From positions 62,001 through 126,000 of the forward strand of contig JADJOY010000023.1 of NCBI GenBank assembly GCA_016713535.1: DNA of 64,000 nucleotides, read 5' to 3'. Made by a program: the position numbers and the translations under genes. Each line of letters starts with the position of its first letter. Position 1 is the stretch's first letter. This document shows, piece after piece, positions 62,447 to 64,000 of this stretch. The notes under the pieces are model-generated. The model was given only the letters and a program-made list of their open reading frames with translations. It was not told where the DNA came from and searched no databases. Source of the stretch: JADJOY01 sp016713535 [NCBI: Deltaproteobacteria bacterium] (GTDB taxonomy: Bacteria > JADJOY01).

Positions 62447-63824
62447 GCCGGGCGCGGCGCCGCGCGGCCGCGCTCCTCGCCCTCGCCGCGGTGGCGCTCG
62501 CCGCCGGCTGCGCCACGCCCAAGCTCGAGCGCGGCTACGGCAAGAGCTCGGGGACCAGCATCAACGGCACGCGCGTCTTCTTCGAGGTGCTGAAGGCGCG
62601 CGGCCACGAGCTGCGGCGGGTGTCGAGCTTCCAGAACCGCTTCCTCGACGACGCCCACGTGGTGGTGTGGTTCGAGCGCGACCCCGACGGCGTGTCGTGG
62701 GCCGACGTCGACGACGCCGCCACCTGGCTCCAGGGCCACCCGGGCCGCACCCTCGTCTACGTCGCCAACGACTTCGACTCCGACCTCGCGCTGTGGGACG
62801 ACCTCGCCGGCCACTTCCACGCCGCGGACCAAGGCGAGCTCGAGGTCCGCTCGCGCGCGCTCCAGGCGAAGACCACGACTCGCCTCGCCGAGCAGGCGAA
62901 GGGGATGGTGTCGAAGAGCTGGGCGCTCTACCCGTTCGCGTTCGCCGACGCGGCGCCGCAGGCGAAGCTCGCCGCCGACCTCGATCCGGCGACGCCGCTC
63001 GCCGCCGACCTCGACGGGGCGGGGCACGTCTATCTGAAGCGCCACCCGAGCGCCGTCGAGCCGCCGCCACCGCCGGCCGCGCCGTCCGGCGAGCCCGGCG
63101 CCGCAGGCGAGATCGGCGCCGCAGGCGAGATCGGCGTGGACGTCGGCGCCGAGCACGGCGAGCCGACGACGCCGGAGGGCGCCGCAACGCCCGACGTCCC
63201 GCCCGACGACGACCCCGGCGTCGAGATCCACGACATCGGCCCCACCGGCCAGCGCCTCCCGCCCGAAGCGCCGGGCTCGAAGACGCTGCGCGAGCTACGC
63301 GGAGAAGACCCCCCACGACCGACGCGGAGTGGCTCGCCGCCGAGGGGCGGCCGCTCGTCCTCGCGCGCCAGCTCGTCCTCGCCGCCGGCGAGCACTCGAA
63401 CGTGGTGCTGGTCCACAACGGCTCGTTCCTCCTCAACTACGCGCTCGTCGATCCGGTGCACCGCACCCTCGCCGCGCGCCTCGCCGACCGCTTCGGCGAA
63501 GGCCGCAAGATCGCCTTCTACGAGCCCGCGAGCGCCAGCGGCCGCATCTGGTCGCCATGGGGCCGCCTGCCACCCGGCGGCCCGAGTCCGATGGACGTGC
63601 TCTTCCGCCCGCCGCTCGGCTGGGTGTTCTTGCACCTGTTGATCGCGGCGCTCCTCTACCTCGCCAACCAGGCGCCGATCTTCGGCCGCCCGCGCGCGGA
63701 CAAGGACGAGCCGGGCGCGCCCTTCACGCAGCACGTGCGCGCCTACGGCAAGCTCCTCGAGCGCACCGGCGACCGCGCCTACGTCGACCACCTCCTCGCC
63801 GAGCACACACGCCGCTCGCGCTGA
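62443..63824 (+). CDS. DUF4350 domain protein (one frame slip)
   Basis: ATG overlaps the DUF4129 stop. Signal peptide with lipobox-like AAGC, then SSGTSINGTRVFFEVLKARGHELRRVSSF, the DUF4350 opening, and DAHVVVWFERDPDGVSW. A long acidic, Pro/Ala/Glu-rich insert with AAGEIGAAGEIG repeats follows. Near 63310 a CCCCCC run shifts the frame; the next frame resumes with DAEWLAAEGRPLVLARQLVLAAGEHSNVVLVHNGSFLLNYALVD and a C-terminal helix (WVFLHLLIAALLYLANQ). The gene ends at 63824, 44 bases before moxR. Confidence 0.83.
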
Positions 63825-63868
63825 TCCCGAGAGCTCGCGAACCTCTCGCCCCGGAGATCCACCCCACG

Positions 63869-64000
63869 ATGGAAACCAACACCCTCTCGATCCAGGACTT
63901 CACCGACCGCATCCACACCTTCGAGCGCGAGCTGGCGCGGGTGGTGGTCGGCCAGGAAGAGGCGGTCCGCGGCGTGCTCGCCGCGCTGCTCGCCGACGGA
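63869..64000 (+). CDS. moxR: MoxR-family AAA+ ATPase, N-terminal part (cut by window edge)
   Basis: 44 codons are visible. After a short helix (FTDRIHTFERELARV) comes VVGQEEAVRGVLAALLADG, the N-linker just before Walker A in MoxR ATPases. MoxR proteins are chaperone-like AAA+ enzymes working with von Willebrand-A and DUF58 proteins, whose genes would be expected beyond the window. Confidence 0.88.
   Translation, partial: METNTLSIQDFTDRIHTFERELARVVVGQEEAVRGVLAALLADG

Overview
The window is about 64 kb of high-GC bacterial chromosome with a Gram-negative envelope (complete Tol-Pal operon, outer-membrane lipoproteins, PBP1b-type synthase). A myxobacterial-style retron, an ECF sigma factor with a C-terminal cysteine-rich tail like Myxococcus CorE, and a Gly-rich/Cys C-terminal sorting tail on a secreted protease all point to Myxococcota or a neighbouring 'deltaproteobacterial' lineage (Binatota-like cannot be excluded). 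There is no rRNA, tRNA or CRISPR array that I can see.

Layout. 0-4.2 kb (minus strand): heat-shock operon hrcA-grpE-hsp70-like-dnaJ, in which the Hsp70 is very divergent. 4.5-6.7 kb: a small conserved protein and glycerol kinase. 6.7-14.7 kb (minus): tolQ-tolR-tolA-tolB-pal-ybgF followed by a bifunctional penicillin-binding protein. 15.1-17 kb: a CIRCE operator and groEL without groES; the HrcA made at 3-4 kb is the expected repressor of this CIRCE. 17-23 kb: a phosphatase, small secreted or unknown proteins, an M23 peptidase-methyltransferase fusion, and an epimerase-gmhB sugar pair. 22.4-27 kb: an accessory-looking stretch with small orphan proteins, a REP-type (IS200-like) transposase relative and a coiled-coil membrane protein. 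A 14-nt motif, GGTGCCACCCACCT, is scattered over 15-36 kb. 27-36 kb: ferritin-like diiron protein, ApaH phosphatase, then a minus-strand run of SGNH hydrolase, aldehyde dehydrogenase, SnoaL-like protein, methyltransferase, SMR pump, two DUF proteins, a phytanoyl-CoA dioxygenase and its TetR regulator with a palindromic operator. 35.7-37.6 kb: GNAT/FemAB-like protein and the CorE-like ECF sigma factor. 37.6-41.4 kb: a segment bracketed by two pairs of inverted dispersed repeats; it carries a metallothionein-like peptide, two small Cys-containing proteins and a candidate retron (msr-msd RNA with an 18-bp a1/a2 pairing plus reverse transcriptase). 41.4-48 kb (minus): clpS-clpA, a flippase-like membrane protein, a subtilisin-like protease and a glutathione S-transferase. 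48-53 kb: PilB/GspE-type ATPase, an SGNH-like protein with altered catalytic residues, an LLM flavin oxidoreductase and a lipase. 53.4-58.8 kb: EamA transporter, SDR, DUF4336-like protein and a polar amino-acid ABC transporter (two permeases and an ATPase, no binding protein). 59-64 kb: RDD-SpoIIM-membrane protein-DUF4129-DUF4350-MoxR, a tightly overlapping cluster cut by the window end.

Sequence quality. At least ten well-conserved genes (hrcA, hsp70-like, tolA, tolB, tetR, the retron RT, an EamA permease, an ABC permease, DUF4350 and probably the PBP) are split by one- or two-base frame slips, most of them in G or C runs or GC repeats. I read these as residual assembly errors rather than real pseudogenes and give such genes as single loci.
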